A stretch of DNA of 64,000 nucleotides from Colletotrichum lupini. Taxonomy: Eukaryota; Ascomycota; Sordariomycetes; Glomerellales; Glomerellaceae. The notes beneath the pieces are model-generated. The model was not told the DNA's origin, did not search any database, and saw only the letters and a program-made list of their open reading frames with translations. The stretch's first letter is position 1; the number at the start of each line of letters is the position of its first letter. Positions 11,818-23,786 of this stretch are shown piece after piece. The DNA lies in contig NC_064676.1 in NCBI RefSeq assembly GCF_023278565.1, forward strand, positions 5,394,001-5,458,000, read 5' to 3'. The translations under genes were made by a program, and so were the position numbers.

Positions 11818-13326
11818 ATGGCTGCGCATACCGAGAGCGCGCAGCTAGCCAGTCGGCTCGATGGATTGGTCATGGTCATCCCGGACCTGCGCCGGATGGT
11901 CAGCCACTGGCCGTCTGGAAAGAATGCTCATGCCTCCGAGGTTGAGGGGTTGATTTGCAAACTACTGGGGCAGAGGTGAGTTTGTCCGATATGAAGATGG
12001 AATGATTTCGGTATGCTGACATACTACAGCGATGCGTCACCGAAAGACAAGGCTAATGTCCTGGAAGCAAATCCGGCTCTCTTGGCGTCATGGTAAGATA
12101 TCCTTAAAAACAGTTAAAGGAGAATAAAAGAAAAACAGCACTTGCTGATAAGTGGTGTGTAACGTTAGCCTCTGGCCGAATGTAACAAGAGAGAGACTTG
12201 GCACCTTGACGCTCATGGTGCTCTGGCAGGGCAGACTCGATGACCATATCGAAAGCCTCGAGTACAAGAGCGCGGAAAAGGCCAAAAACTTCCGCAACAA
12301 GGCCAAGGATTACATTGCGCAGTATCTCCAGCTTTCCGAGGGGCCCAAGGAGGCGTCAACGAACCCCGTCATTGCGGGGTTCCAGCCGGTTGCCAAAGTC
12401 ATTTGCCAGCAGTACGACCGAGGTCAGTTTTTCTCGTATCTGGGTGTAGCAGCGATATCTGAGGACTGATTCCTTCGGGTGGTGGGCAGATCAGCGGAGA
12501 AGGTTAAGGGTTAGTCTATTCGAGTACATTGACTCGACCGTGCAAGAGATGCGGTACATCCAGAGCGGACACGCGCCGACGACTTTATCGTATGAGAAGC
12601 TTCGCAAGAAGACAGGGGGCGCTGGCCCTCTGTGCGCCTTGGTAGAGTAAGAAAGAACATGAGGGTATCTCTCTGAGAAAGTAGGATTTCTGCTGACGAA
12701 GGTAGGTTCGCCTCTGGATCAGAGTGGCCGGCGCACGTCGTCAACTCGCAGCCGTATAAGATGATCCTGGAGTCGGTCAGCATTATCATTGGCCTGTCAG
12801 TTTCCCCCCTCTGATATACCCCGAAATGGAGATGTCCAGAAGCTGATGGGGTACTTTTCTGGAAATAGGACGAATGACTTGCTCTCGCTGAATAAAGAGC
12901 TGGTAAGTAGATTCGTCGTGGTGGTGCTGCGTGAGCGGGAGGAACTAATCATTCGAGCAGCGGAAAGGCCGGACTCTCAACGCGGTGCCGGTGCGGTACT
13001 GGAATGGCAAAGACGGCAGTGACTTGGAGAGTGCTGTCGGAGAAGTCGTAGAAGAGATTGACAAGGCGGTTAAGCAGCTCGACGTCTGCGAGCGAAGATT
13101 GATCAACCAGAACCTGGCGGATGCGGACGCGATTCAGGAGGTGACTGCGACGCTCAAGACGATTTGCACTGGCAACTTGACTTGGAGGTTTGCGACCTCG
13201 GATCACCCTCTCTAAAACTTGCGCGTTACTGACAATGGGAACAGTCTTGAGTCAAAACGGTATAACGTAGGTCCTCCGGACGCCGACGGAAGTCTGAGGC
13301 AGGAATTGAGGGCTCCCGATGCATGA
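11818..13326 (+). CDS. Class I terpene synthase (probable sesquiterpene cyclase)
   Basis: A Mg2+-dependent cyclase that would ionise and fold a prenyl diphosphate, most likely farnesyl diphosphate. I infer eight exons: 11818-11975, 12030-12092, 12169-12422, 12490-12646, 12706-12795, 12869-12902, 12961-13187 and 13245-13326. They give 1065 nt and 354 residues, a usual size for fungal sesquiterpene synthases, and every junction keeps frame. The acidic metal-binding motif is DDHIE at residues 98-102. The NSE motif NDLLSLNKE (Asn243, Ser247, Glu251) follows, and the C-terminal SLESKRY carries the diphosphate-sensing Arg-Tyr pair at 333-334. The catalytic set is therefore complete. No P450, prenyltransferase or regulator is adjacent, so it looks like a stand-alone cyclase. 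The product cannot be predicted from sequence. Confidence 0.9.
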
Positions 13327-14203
13327 GATAGAGGGCATTGGGAGGAACGGAGACGGTAACGGACGATGATAAACGGATAAAGTGGTTATGAGAGGTAGAA
13401 GTATTAGGTGGGCGGCAACGCCGCGAGTAGAACGCCCGTAATGATGAATGATACCCCCCCATTAGGCTTTGATCTCAACGGTCAATTGACGTTCCAATTG
13501 CGTAGGGTGCTTGCTGATTGTGTGGTTATCAAGCCCCCGAGTCCTAAAGCCAGCCGATTGGGAAAAGGACCCGAGGACCTTGAGAGACAGCGCCATAAAA
13601 GCAAGTATCACGGAAAAAGAAAGCAGATGTTGACGAGATGCAGACGTTATTGGTGGCGTGCATGACAAGTCAAGTTTGCGTTGCAGCGCCCCGGGGCTTG
13701 TGAACAAATACGGTGGACCAGCACGACCGCGCCAGAAGGATTTTAGCCTCTTAACATCTTGGTATTATTACACACCTAGTAGTGTTCCCTACACAGAACT
13801 TCACTAAATTTGGCTATGGATACAGTACCTTAGGTAAGTAGGTACAAAATGATTGTCTCACAGGGGGAAGAGGGCCGGACGCAGGGGGGACGTTTGCCAT
13901 TGGACGTTGGTCTGATGTCATGGCAATTTGCGAGCTCAGCCAAGCAAATGTCTCAATTGGCGCGGGCAGTGGCAGTGGGCGCGGCCCCTCTCAAGCTTTC
14001 AGCTCCAGGGCAGCGTCTGGGGAAAAGACCAAAGCTCCCCCCCAAGCTCTTGTCCCCAGGAAAACGGAAAGCTCCCAACACAAACACATATTATCCAGCC
14101 TCGCGCCCTCGTCATTGAGCTTAAGCATCTACCAAACTTTCCACACTCACACCGCATCAGCTTCATCCTCAAAACGCGTACCTAGCTACTCACAGACACA
14201 ACA
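13327..14203. other. Intergenic: terpene synthase 3' flank and peroxiredoxin promoter
   Basis: No gene is recognised. A CCTTAGGTAAGTAGGTAC motif lies at about 13830. The 150 bases before the peroxiredoxin ATG are C- and A-rich, as expected for a leader. Confidence 0.6.
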
Positions 14204-14994
14204 ATGGCTTTCCGCTTCGCCGCAAGAAGACTCGCCCTCACCCGCTCCGCCGTGCCGGCGCGTGCCTTCCACTCGACGCCCGCCGCCTTCGTCAAGGTTG
14301 GCGACGCCGTGCCCGAGGTCGACCTCGTCGAGAACTCGCCCGGTAATAAGGTCAACCTCGCCGAGGAGTTTGGCAAGGTCACCAATGGACTCATCATTGG
14401 CGTGCCCGCCGCCTTCTCCCCCGCGTGCTCCGCGAGCCACATCCCTTCGTACATCAACCACCCGAAGCTCAAGGAGGCCGGACCCGTCTTTGTCGTCTCC
14501 GTCAACGACCCCTTTGTGTAGGTTTCCCTCTCCGGGACCTTGACGCCTTTGGAGGATTGGAAGCCTCATTGAGGCTTCAGAGCAAGGATTTGTGGAAAGA
14601 AAGCGATTGATACTGACGACCGAGTAGCATGAAGGCCTGGGGTGACCAATTGGACCCCGCCGCCCAGACTGGAGTATGTTGCCATACCCTCTCCCCCCTT
14701 GCCTTGCGCCGAGGCAGCGTTGGCATGCTAACATTATGAAAGATTCGATTCCTGGGAGACCCGTCTGGCGAGTTCACCAGAGCGTTCGACGTCGACTTTG
14801 ACAGCAAGGCCATCTTCGGCAACGACCGCAGCAAGCGCTATACCCTCGTGATCGAGAACGGAAAGGTCAAGGAGGCCCACGTTGAGCCCGATAACATTGG
14901 TACCGCAGGTAAGATTTCGAGGACCCGTAACACGCCTTATGAGAACTAGCTGACAGTGCGAACAGTTTCCCTGGCCGACAAGGTCTTGGGTTGA
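14204..14994 (+). CDS. Mitochondrial peroxiredoxin, Prx5/AhpC-TSA redoxin family (Asp f 3-like)
   Basis: A thiol peroxidase that reduces H2O2 and organic hydroperoxides. I infer four exons: 14204-14517, 14628-14673, 14743-14908 and 14966-14994. They give 184 residues with phases consistent. The N-terminus has no acidic residues, is Arg-rich, and contains RAFHST, a typical mitochondrial presequence cleavage context, so matrix import is likely. The peroxidatic cysteine is Cys75 in PAAFSPACSASH, the Prx5 form of the catalytic loop. I see no second cysteine in the protein, so it probably works as a 1-Cys enzyme needing an external thiol. The C-terminal half (GDPSGEFTRAFDVDFD) matches the family. 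Confidence 0.92.
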
Positions 14995-17303
14995 GAAGAC
15001 ATGGACTCGGAGTCGCGATGTTGCAAAGATTTACAAGAAAAAGAACCTCGAAGGCCACTTGGACTAGGTAGCTGCAGTTTGAAAGAAGATGCAATATGCA
15101 TCGCGAATACCAGCTTGAATTCAAAGACAAACCCAAAAGACGTGTCTCCGAATCCGAACCCCTGACTGACAGCACTGAGAAGGAATGGTGTTTCACGTAT
15201 CGGCCTAGGGGGTCCACAAAGAAATCGAATGCTTCTTTCGTCTGCTTAGAAAGCTATCATGTCAGACACGATATGAGTACCTGAGGTAATTGACAATGAT
15301 GAGACTATCGCATTTGTCAGGCTTGCAACACCGAAGCTCAAGGAAACCTCGGGGCCAAAGTTGGCCGAGCCGGGGGCACTTGTGGACACCCGACATGCAC
15401 CCGATGACCGGCGACATCGGAGCCACTTGGTGCCGGGCCGCTCCCGCCTGACAAATGCAGGGGCAAATAACGTGAGAATGCGACGTCGTTATCGATAAGG
15501 ATGAATGACTAAGAGAAAGCGAGGGGCAGTTCCGTCAGGTTCCGCACTGCTTATCGAGCGACAAACACTGAGTCTTGACTCTAGGTGACACTCTCGAGGG
15601 TGGTGGTGGCGCTCAGGGCAGCTCTGTGAGTCGTCCACCGTCATGCCATGCATCAAGCCCAAAGCCAAAGACCACCCTTTCGCTTCTAGGTATCCGTATA
15701 CCTGGCCTACTCCTGAGTCCCTCATCGCCCAACTCCGGACTGTCCCAGAGGCAAGGACCAAATTGTGAGTGCCAAAGGTCCATGGAGTCACCTGCACGCC
15801 GTCAAACACAATCACTGGCCAACGACTATTGCAATGACACTGGCACGGGGCTGCATCTGGCCCCCGGGGAGTTTGAGAACTGGTCTCCTCCCCGGCGGGA
15901 TTGGAGAGACTAAGGTACTTTATCGAGTCGTGTGCCTGAAGCCCGCCTCTTTCATCAGTGCCTGATCAATTTCCCTAGGCTTGTATCCGTGGATGTAAAG
16001 ATAGCGCTGGAAGCGCAAAATAGAAGCATCTCTACCCTTGTGACCATGCTCCCCCTCACTCCTGACCTTCATGGAGGTACTTGGGGTACCTAGGGAAGGT
16101 ACTCACTCACATTACTCATTTTGGGACTGGATCCCGCCATCATAATCCCAAGGACATAGGAGATGGGTATTGGAACGTAGTGTCGATGGTGTTCATGTTA
16201 AACGATTCCCTAGAGTCAGTCAGCCTGTGCAGTGACATTAATACCAAGAGTTGCAAGGGCTGAGCTACCAGAGTGTGTGGTGAGAGTGACTTTGGAAGCG
16301 TCCTCCCGTCCCCCTTGGCCCTGCCCCTACACAGTAAGTACCGGTAGTTCACGGTGCAAGCCCGCGCCAGCCCAGCGGGGGGTTTGTCCCCTGCCCTATC
16401 GAGGTACTTGACATTTGCCGATGTCGCCCGCTATTCACGAAGTCACTCGGCTTCTTCCCTCCAGTGCATTCTTCCAACCAACACCCCCGACGTCTGAGTT
16501 CCGTCATTGGATCCAACAAGTCACTCGGCGGGAAGGAAGTCACTGCCTGGTCCTGACGGTCTATGACTGCCAAACCAAACCATCCGACTCCCTCCCGCTA
16601 CATACCTTACCTTATCCACCCATTCATCCCACCCACATCCCACACGCTCAGTTGCTCACTCAGGTCGTTCACCTTTCCCGCAACGCATTCCAATCCCACT
16701 TTCACATCCACATATCCACGCCCACCACACCCATCACCCATACCTTAGACTACCGCCCTCGCACTCATCTTTGCGGCATTCCTACACCGCAGGCAACCGA
16801 GCCAGGTCCTTATTGCCGCCTACCGCTCTGACTGATTTCGCCCGACCTCGAACCCGCCCTTTCTCGGCACAACCACATACTGCGAGCACCTTTGTATAAC
16901 CTGCCCGGCTCTTCCCAGCCTTTGTACCTGTTTGTTGCCTCAGCCTTGGGCCATCGCAGCCTGCAACTTACCAATCTACCCCTCCACCCATCAAGTGACT
17001 CCCATACCGCGACCGGCGCCCAACGCAGGCACTCCTTCTCCCCTCGTTTGGATCTGATCCTCGTTCTCCATCTCCGTCATCTGTGTCTCACCCGCCTATA
17101 CATTTCAACCCGTTTCCGCCCCCTCGGAAACGCTTCCCTCGCCTCCATCTGCAGTCGGCACCATTCCTCCCACTACGCGGAAGAGAAAGGCCGCTGAGGC
17201 GACGATATCCTCCAACAACCAAGACACCGCGACAAAGAAGAGGATCGCCTCGGCTGCTGGACAGGACGCTCCCCCAACCCCCGTCACCACCGCGAGCAAC
17301 GGC
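14995..17303. other. Intergenic and leader upstream of the RBR ligase
   Basis: No gene is recognised between the peroxiredoxin stop and about 16.4 kb. From 16.4 kb the + strand is strongly C-rich with many CCCACC and CATCC words, as in a promoter and leader. The last 246 bases (17058-17303) are open in the frame of the downstream ligase and encode a basic, low-complexity stretch without an ATG. Confidence 0.55.
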
Positions 17304-19018
17304 ATGGGTTCAGAGGAGGACTTCATGTCGGCTCCCTCGAGCGACGACGAGATCATGCAGGATGACAGCGGCGAGGACATGTCTGGTCCCGATGGTATGT
17401 ATACACCGCTCAACCGAGTCTCTCCGGCCTCAAAGCCACAGACTGACGTCTTTGATTCCTCCACAGATTTCGATGAAGATGACTTCGAAGACGAGCCCGA
17501 GGACCTGGGCATGATCAAAGACTCCGACAACAAAAAGAAGGTGGCCTACGACATCTCATTCAAAGTCTACGAACCAAAGGATATTCAGCGTCAACAGGAT
17601 GACATGATTGACGAGGTCAACATGATCCTGAACATCCGCAAGGAGGATGTCGCGATATTGCTGCGGCACTTTAGGTGGAACAAAGAACGTTTGATCGAGG
17701 ACTATATGGACGCTCCCAACAAGGTCTTGGAGGCTGCAGGTCTTGGCTCGAACGTGGCTGGCCCGCCCAAGCTTGAAGCTATTCCGGGTTTCATGTGCGA
17801 CATTTGCTGCGAAGACGAGGAGGGCCTCCAGACCTTCTCTCTTAAGTGCGGCCACCGATACTGCGTAGACTGCTACCGCCAATACTTGACTCAAAAGATT
17901 CGCGAAGAAGGCGAGGCGGCTCGTATCCAGTGTCCGGCCGAGGGCTGCGGCCGCATCATCGATTCAAAGTCCTTGGATCTGCTCGTTGCAGCCGATCTCA
18001 ACTCCCGATACCACGAGCTGTTAAATCGGACGTACGTGGAGGACAAGGAGATCCTGAAGTGGTGCCCTGCACCCGACTGCCCAAATGCCGTGGAATGCGC
18101 CATTAAGAAGAAGGACTTGGACAGAATCGTTCCCACAGTAGCATGCGGTTGCGGTCACCGCTTCTGCTTTGGTTGCATTTTAACTGACCATCAGCCTGCT
18201 CCCTGTGAGCTTGTCAAGCGATGGCTGAAGAAATGCGCAGACGATTCGGAGACTGCAAATTGGATATCGGCCAATACCAAGGAGTGCCCCAAGTGCAACT
18301 CGACAATCGAGAAGAACGGCGGCTGCAACCACATGACATGCCGAAAGTGCAAGCATGAGTTCTGCTGGATGTGCATGGGCCTATGGTCGGAGCACGGCAC
18401 GAGCTGGTACAACTGCAATCGTTTCGAGGAAAAGAGTGGTACAGATGCGCGTGATGCCCAGGCCAAGTCCCGCATATCGCTGGAACGCTACCTGCATTAC
18501 TACAACCGATACGCCAATCACGAACAGTCTGCCAAGCTAGACAAAGACATTTACCATAAGACGGAGAAGAAGATGGTCCAGCTTCAGACAGCCTCGGGCA
18601 TGTCTTGGATTGAGGTTCAATACCTGAACCAGGCCTCACAAACACTGCAAACTTGCCGGCAGACTCTTAAGTGGACCTACGCCTTCGCATTTTATTTGGC
18701 GCGCAACAACTTGACCGAGATTTTTGAAGATAACCAAAAGGACCTTGAGATGGCTGTCGAGGCCTTGTCAGAGATGTTTGAGAAGCCCGTCCAGGAGCTC
18801 TGTGACAAGAAGTTGAAAGTCGACATTATGGACAAGACTTCATACTGCAAGAAGCGAAGGATTATCTTGCTTGAAGACACTGCAGACAACCTGGCCAATG
18901 GTATGTTCGCAACATGAAGCCGATCGAATAAGAACTGACCGGAATAGGACGTTGGACATTTAACGTAGATCTTCACGGACCTTCACCAGTCGGTGCCACA
19001 AGCAGTCGTCGTCAGTAG
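17304..19018 (+). CDS. RBR-type E3 ubiquitin ligase, Ariadne family
   Basis: A RING-between-RING ligase that takes ubiquitin from an E2 onto its own cysteine before passing it to substrate. I infer exons 17304-17394, 17467-18900 and 18948-19018, giving 531 residues. The first intron (72 nt) has no in-frame stop, so it could be retained; splicing joins two acidic Asp/Glu stretches and fits the family better. Order: acidic N-terminus, UBA-like region at about 75-125, RING1 at 141-191, IBR at about 212-277, RING2 at 304-333 with the catalytic Cys317 in NGGCNHM, and a C-terminal Ariadne helical domain. Coding-looking sequence continues both upstream of this ATG and after the stop, so both ends of the model are uncertain. 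Confidence 0.9.
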
Positions 19019-20326
19019 ATCGTGGATGATGCGGCCCCGGTGGAGCGCGAATTCGATGAAGACAGCGACGACGACTTCTTCTACAACGAGCCCTTCCCTG
19101 TCGACAATGTGGTGAGGCAGTGGCGGCTGCCGTGGTGAAGGAACACGATTGGCATGGTTCGTGAGGCTCGCGGATCGCTTTTTGGGCTTGGTATGGATGT
19201 ACACAGAAGCGTGGACTCAGAGGGTCACGCAAAAGATTTGTGGCGTGGGTTTTGAGACGGAAACCTCGGAAGATGAAGGCATTAGACCCAGAAACGGAAT
19301 CAACATGGGGAAGGATCGGCTGTTGCCTCGGGGTCATCACTTTAGTGTTCCAAGTATGGAACGACTTGGAATTCTTTTTTTCTCCTCTCTCTTTCATAGT
19401 AAAGGAAGGCAAGGGAATGACTGCTTGCGCATCATGAGCATTGTGTATGGTATAGGTCTTCAGGTTACATGCCCAGTGTCCCAGGCACGGCGGGCTTCTT
19501 CTTTTCTTATCATTGGGCAAAACCACGTCCTTGCCAGTTTTCCATCCCGGATTCCATCTTCTGATATAGATGTGTGAATCATATGAGACGTGTGAGATTT
19601 ACAATCAGGATAACTTGCAATTCTGTCTGTCTGTTTATGGCCGACGGGTACTGTTTGGTGGTTCCTTGCACGCTCATATGGAAAGGGCTGTAATGAGGTG
19701 GGAGTGGGCGCTAGGCGGCTCCCGGTCCGGGCCGAGATTGAACGTATAGCTCTATAGATCCTTCAAAAGACGGACGACCTCACAGCGACAACCCTATAGA
19801 TAAGAGATGACTGCGAGGGTAGGTTGTGGTAAGTAATGACTTTAACATTGACTCATCAAGCTGTAGGCCGATCACAAGCAGTGGGACACATGTTTCATCA
19901 GAAAAAAAGGTCTTCCGGCCATGATGTATTCCCATCATCACTACTTAAAAACTCCATGGTGTCCTAGTAATTACAATGCATACAAGAAACCCTGGCTACC
20001 CCGTCTCTCTTGACTTTCCGGCATGCTTCTCATGTTCTGTAGTCCCTTGTAACCGCCGACATGCCAAATTATAATGCATGCTGTATGCCTTCCTGCCTGT
20101 ACGCCTCGGTGACCTTATCTTGAATAGCGACCATCAAATACCGCCCCTGGTCTGAGTCGGGGGGAGATGGAGAACATGACCGGGTGCCCAGGAAACTCCC
20201 CTGGAGGAGACGCGCCCATGGCGCCTCAATGATGCGTGACTCTTAACGCCTGCTTCCAAACTGGATAGAACAAAATAATGACACAAGGTTTGTGGGTATC
20301 GCATCGACATGTGTTTAACAATTGCT
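19019..20326. other. Convergent intergenic region between the RBR ligase (+) and EXO1 (-)
   Basis: The first 120 bases stay open in the ligase frame after its stop and encode acidic sequence. The rest holds the facing 3' ends of the two genes. I see no other gene in it. Confidence 0.6.
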
Positions 20327-22883
20327 TCAGTTGTATACAAACCGAGAAAGGTTCAGCGCCTTGGGCACGGAGTCTCCGTCGTCCTTCTGGCCGAGGTCGT
20401 GGGCAAAGACATCGTCGTCATTCTCGCCGTCGCTATCGGGGATGATCTGGTCTTCGCTTCCGCACGGCGCGTTCAGAGCCTCCACCTCGGCCAGATCGAC
20501 TTTGGGCAGAGGCACAAACGACGGGTTGACGGGGAATGACTTGAGTAGCCGGCTCTTCCGGGGACTGCGCTTGGGGCTCCGCTGTATCGTGCTCTTAGTA
20601 GGAGACAGGGGCCGCCGGGCAGGCGGGTTCTTGCGCTGGAGGGCACGGGCTCCCATCCGCTGTAGCGGGGTGAGAAGAGGAGTGGCCTTTGACGTGCCAG
20701 CTGCAATTGAGCTAGCCGAAAATGTGATCGAGGATGCCGCAGTGGAGGGAGCAGCGGTCGAGGGTGTGAAAGTTGATGAATGCTGGGAGGCAATGGTGCT
20801 CGGCGTGTCGGGCTGGCTTGAGGCGGCAGGGCTGGGCTGAGAGCTGAAGGCAAATCGCTGTAATGACGTCCGTTTTATGTCCTTCTCTGGTAGCGACGAG
20901 ACAGGCTTGCTTGGCTCGACGTCTTCTACTTCGGACAGATCGGTCTGTGGCGTGGCTGATACTTCTCCGTCCTTGCTGAACTGGCTGTCCGTACCGGCAG
21001 TTGCTTCCGTACCTGTATCCGTGCTCTGGCTCTCTTCGTAGACCGCGATTGACTTGGGCTTCGGGGCATGCCACCCATCAATGTCAGGGAGATTCAGTAG
21101 CGCCTCGTCGATGGAGTCGTCTGAGAATAGGAAACTGTCCTTGTTCTTGTTGGTGGAGCTTCCGTTCTTGGAGAAAAACTTGCTCTTTTGGGATTCCTCA
21201 GTTTTCGCTTCGGTAATATCTGTGTCTGCACAGAGACGGACCTTCTTGGGAGGCCGTTGGGAACCGCCTCTCATCAGTGCATCAATGTCGTCTATAGTAT
21301 TTGTCGCGTCACCGACGGTGATACGACGGGTTCCGTCAGAGCTGCTAGGAGTATGTTGCTGCAGTAAGTCCTGGATGGGCTCGGTCCGTCGTCGTAAGAG
21401 GCGAGGGGAGGTATTTGAACGGGCGGTTCGTGTCGGGCGAGAGCTGGTGGTAGGCTGTGATGATGAAGTGCCATCGACATATGGTCTAGGAAGTGGAAAG
21501 ACTCTGGGTACCAGGCCATTGTGAGTAAGAGCGGCAACTCTCTCTGGGTCGACAGAGAAACAGTTGCGGTCCATTTCACCCATCGGAATACGCTGGTGGC
21601 CCTTGAAGTACGAATCAATCGGTTTGGTCGGTTGCCGCGTGCGAGTCGATGATGAAGAGACAGCCGCAAGGGCCTCTGCAGACTGAGAATGTCTTCTCTT
21701 CGTATCGGTCTTGGAGCCAGGCATGGGCGCGGGGATGATGGTCTCCTTGGTGATGGGGTTGACATCTCCGAGTGCAATTGCCGTAGCCATGGCCGGCTCG
21801 ACGTAACCACCAATGAACGGCATATCCTCCACACCCTTGCCTTCCTCTGGTTCTGTTAAACATACCAACCGTTTCGCTTTCGGGCAATAGACTCTTTGGT
21901 GGATGAATGTCAGCTCCGCCTGGGCAAACCGAGACATGTAATTCTCTGAAACGCGATGCTTGCCCTCGAACTGGATCATCCGGACCAGTCGATCGATGGT
22001 CTTGTACTTGCGAATCATCCGGTAGGCCGTCTTGAGGCCCATATTGTTGATGCCCTCGAGATAGTCGCACCCACTGAGAATGGCCATTCGGCGAAAATCG
22101 TCATCCGTCCACCCCGTAAGAGAAACCTCCCGAACCGCACAGAAATCCCTCCGGTTGATCTCGATACAGTTGCCGTACTGGTCAAGTTTCGTGAGGAGCC
22201 GCTTGCAACCAAAAACCAAAAGATCCGAGTCCTCCGATAGAATGCCGTTGATGAGGCCTTGGCGTTCGAGGTAAACAAGCTGAGCATCAGCCTCGTACGG
22301 TGCGACGACGTACGAGATATTCATCTTTTTCAATTCGTCAATGAGATTGCGAGCCATCTCTGGTGTGACATCAATGGCCTTTTGAAACTCGAGGGCCGCT
22401 TGTGATGACTTTCCGGCTCTGAGAAGCTCCATGGCAGACTTCTTGCTCTCTTCACGACGTTTAGCGCGGGATCCCTCGGTGGCGGCTTTGCTGGGAAGGA
22501 AATCGCCATCAAAGACAATGTATGGTGTGACGCCGAAATGCTTGAGCATCCTCACCCGGTGCATGGCGAAGTCGACATATCTGAGGCAAGGTTAGGCATA
22601 CAAACCTTTGGTTGTGTAGCTTGGGAAGCGCGCCATGCACAGCGCACTGCTAGGGCCACTTACTTGCGGGTGGGGTTGCCCTTGGCCAGATCAACAGCGC
22701 AGGCAATGGCTCCTCTGTGAAGCCATCCGTAAGCGTCGACGCCGAGCGTCTCACCGGCGAATTTCTTCAACTCCGTTGGCCTGTGGATGGACTTGAGCAA
22801 CGGAAGCAGGCCTAGGGGTTCTTGGTGAGCAAGGAGGTTCGCCAGGCGGGAAGCAAGGGAGGAAATGTACCTGAGACGCCCAT
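20327..22883 (-). CDS. EXO1: Exonuclease 1 (Rad2/XPG family 5'-3' exonuclease and flap endonuclease)
   Basis: A nuclear nuclease for mismatch repair, end resection and flap removal. I infer three exons on the minus strand: 22883-22871, 22811-22664 and 22580-20327, giving 804 residues. The first exon is only 13 nt and supplies MGVS before GLLPLLKSIHRP, recreating the family's conserved N-terminus. Without it, no suitable ATG precedes the domain. Active-site acids are all present and numbered almost as in human EXO1: Asp30 (GVDAYGWLHRG), Asp78 (FDGD), Glu150 and Asp152 (PYEADAQ), Asp171 and Asp173 (EDSDLLVFG), and Asp226 (SGCDYL) beside the helix-two-turn-helix. The C-terminal half is long, Ser/Pro/Lys-rich and probably disordered, as is usual for protein-interaction tails in this family. 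Confidence 0.95.
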
Positions 22884-23786
22884 TGTTGATCGCGAGAAGT
22901 GTTCGCAGGTCCTCAAAGGTTGGCAAGTCAATATTTCCTGAAGGTTGCCTACGTGTCTCTCCAGTCCGATTCACAGGCCAGAAGCCGGGGTCGTCAAGGG
23001 GAGATCAATGCTCAGTCCATTCGTTGAGAGAGAATGACGCGTGGGCAAGTCGTTCGCGTAAGAAGTGGAAGTCGGAACGCCAAGTCAGGTGATCCGGGGG
23101 CAAATGTAAACAAAGCACTCGGGCGCTACGTTGACGAGTTCGGAAATGCCACTTGTACGGAGGAAACGCGACGACAGGTTGGAGAACTGGAAGAGGGGAA
23201 AAGGCGAGGTCGACAGAAATTCACCACGATGCTGAGATCGGAGGAGCGAAAGTGTGCAGGTGGAGTGAATCACGGCTTCCTGCACGGGAAAGGGACGGTG
23301 GAATCGCCCGGGGGGACCTGGGCCTGCTATATTGGAACGCGGGTGGACACACCGCACCGCGTCAGACTCATATCGCGGCTCCCGGTTCTCTTTCTCTCTC
23401 TGTCTTTTTCTTTTTTAAATCTTTATTTTTACGCAGGGACCATGCTGAGAAATGCCCCCCAAAAAGGATTAGCGTGCGTAGACTGGGATATCCAGAGCAA
23501 CGTCACTCTGCCCGGGTTTGGTTGAAGGCCATTGGACCCTTCCTGGGGTTAGAGTGGAGACAGCAGGTATTGAGTCTTTTCATCCAATGTCCGTGCACAC
23601 AGCAAACGCACCTGCAGACTCGGATGGGATTTTCATCGGGTGGGGCACAGACCGACTTTCACAGAACCAGTGCCATCGCAAATCTCATTCTGCGTCTTGT
23701 TCAACTCTGGGAATCATTGACTTCAGATACCAATCTTACTGTGTACTGAACCGGTCTCACTCGCTCTGTTTTCCAGTACCGTCAAG
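22884..23786. other. Divergent promoter region between EXO1 (-) and TMA16 (+)
   Basis: A 0.9-kb spacer separates two genes transcribed away from each other. It holds short open frames on both strands but nothing recognisable as a gene. A C/T-rich stretch lies at about 23.38-23.43 kb. Confidence 0.6.
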
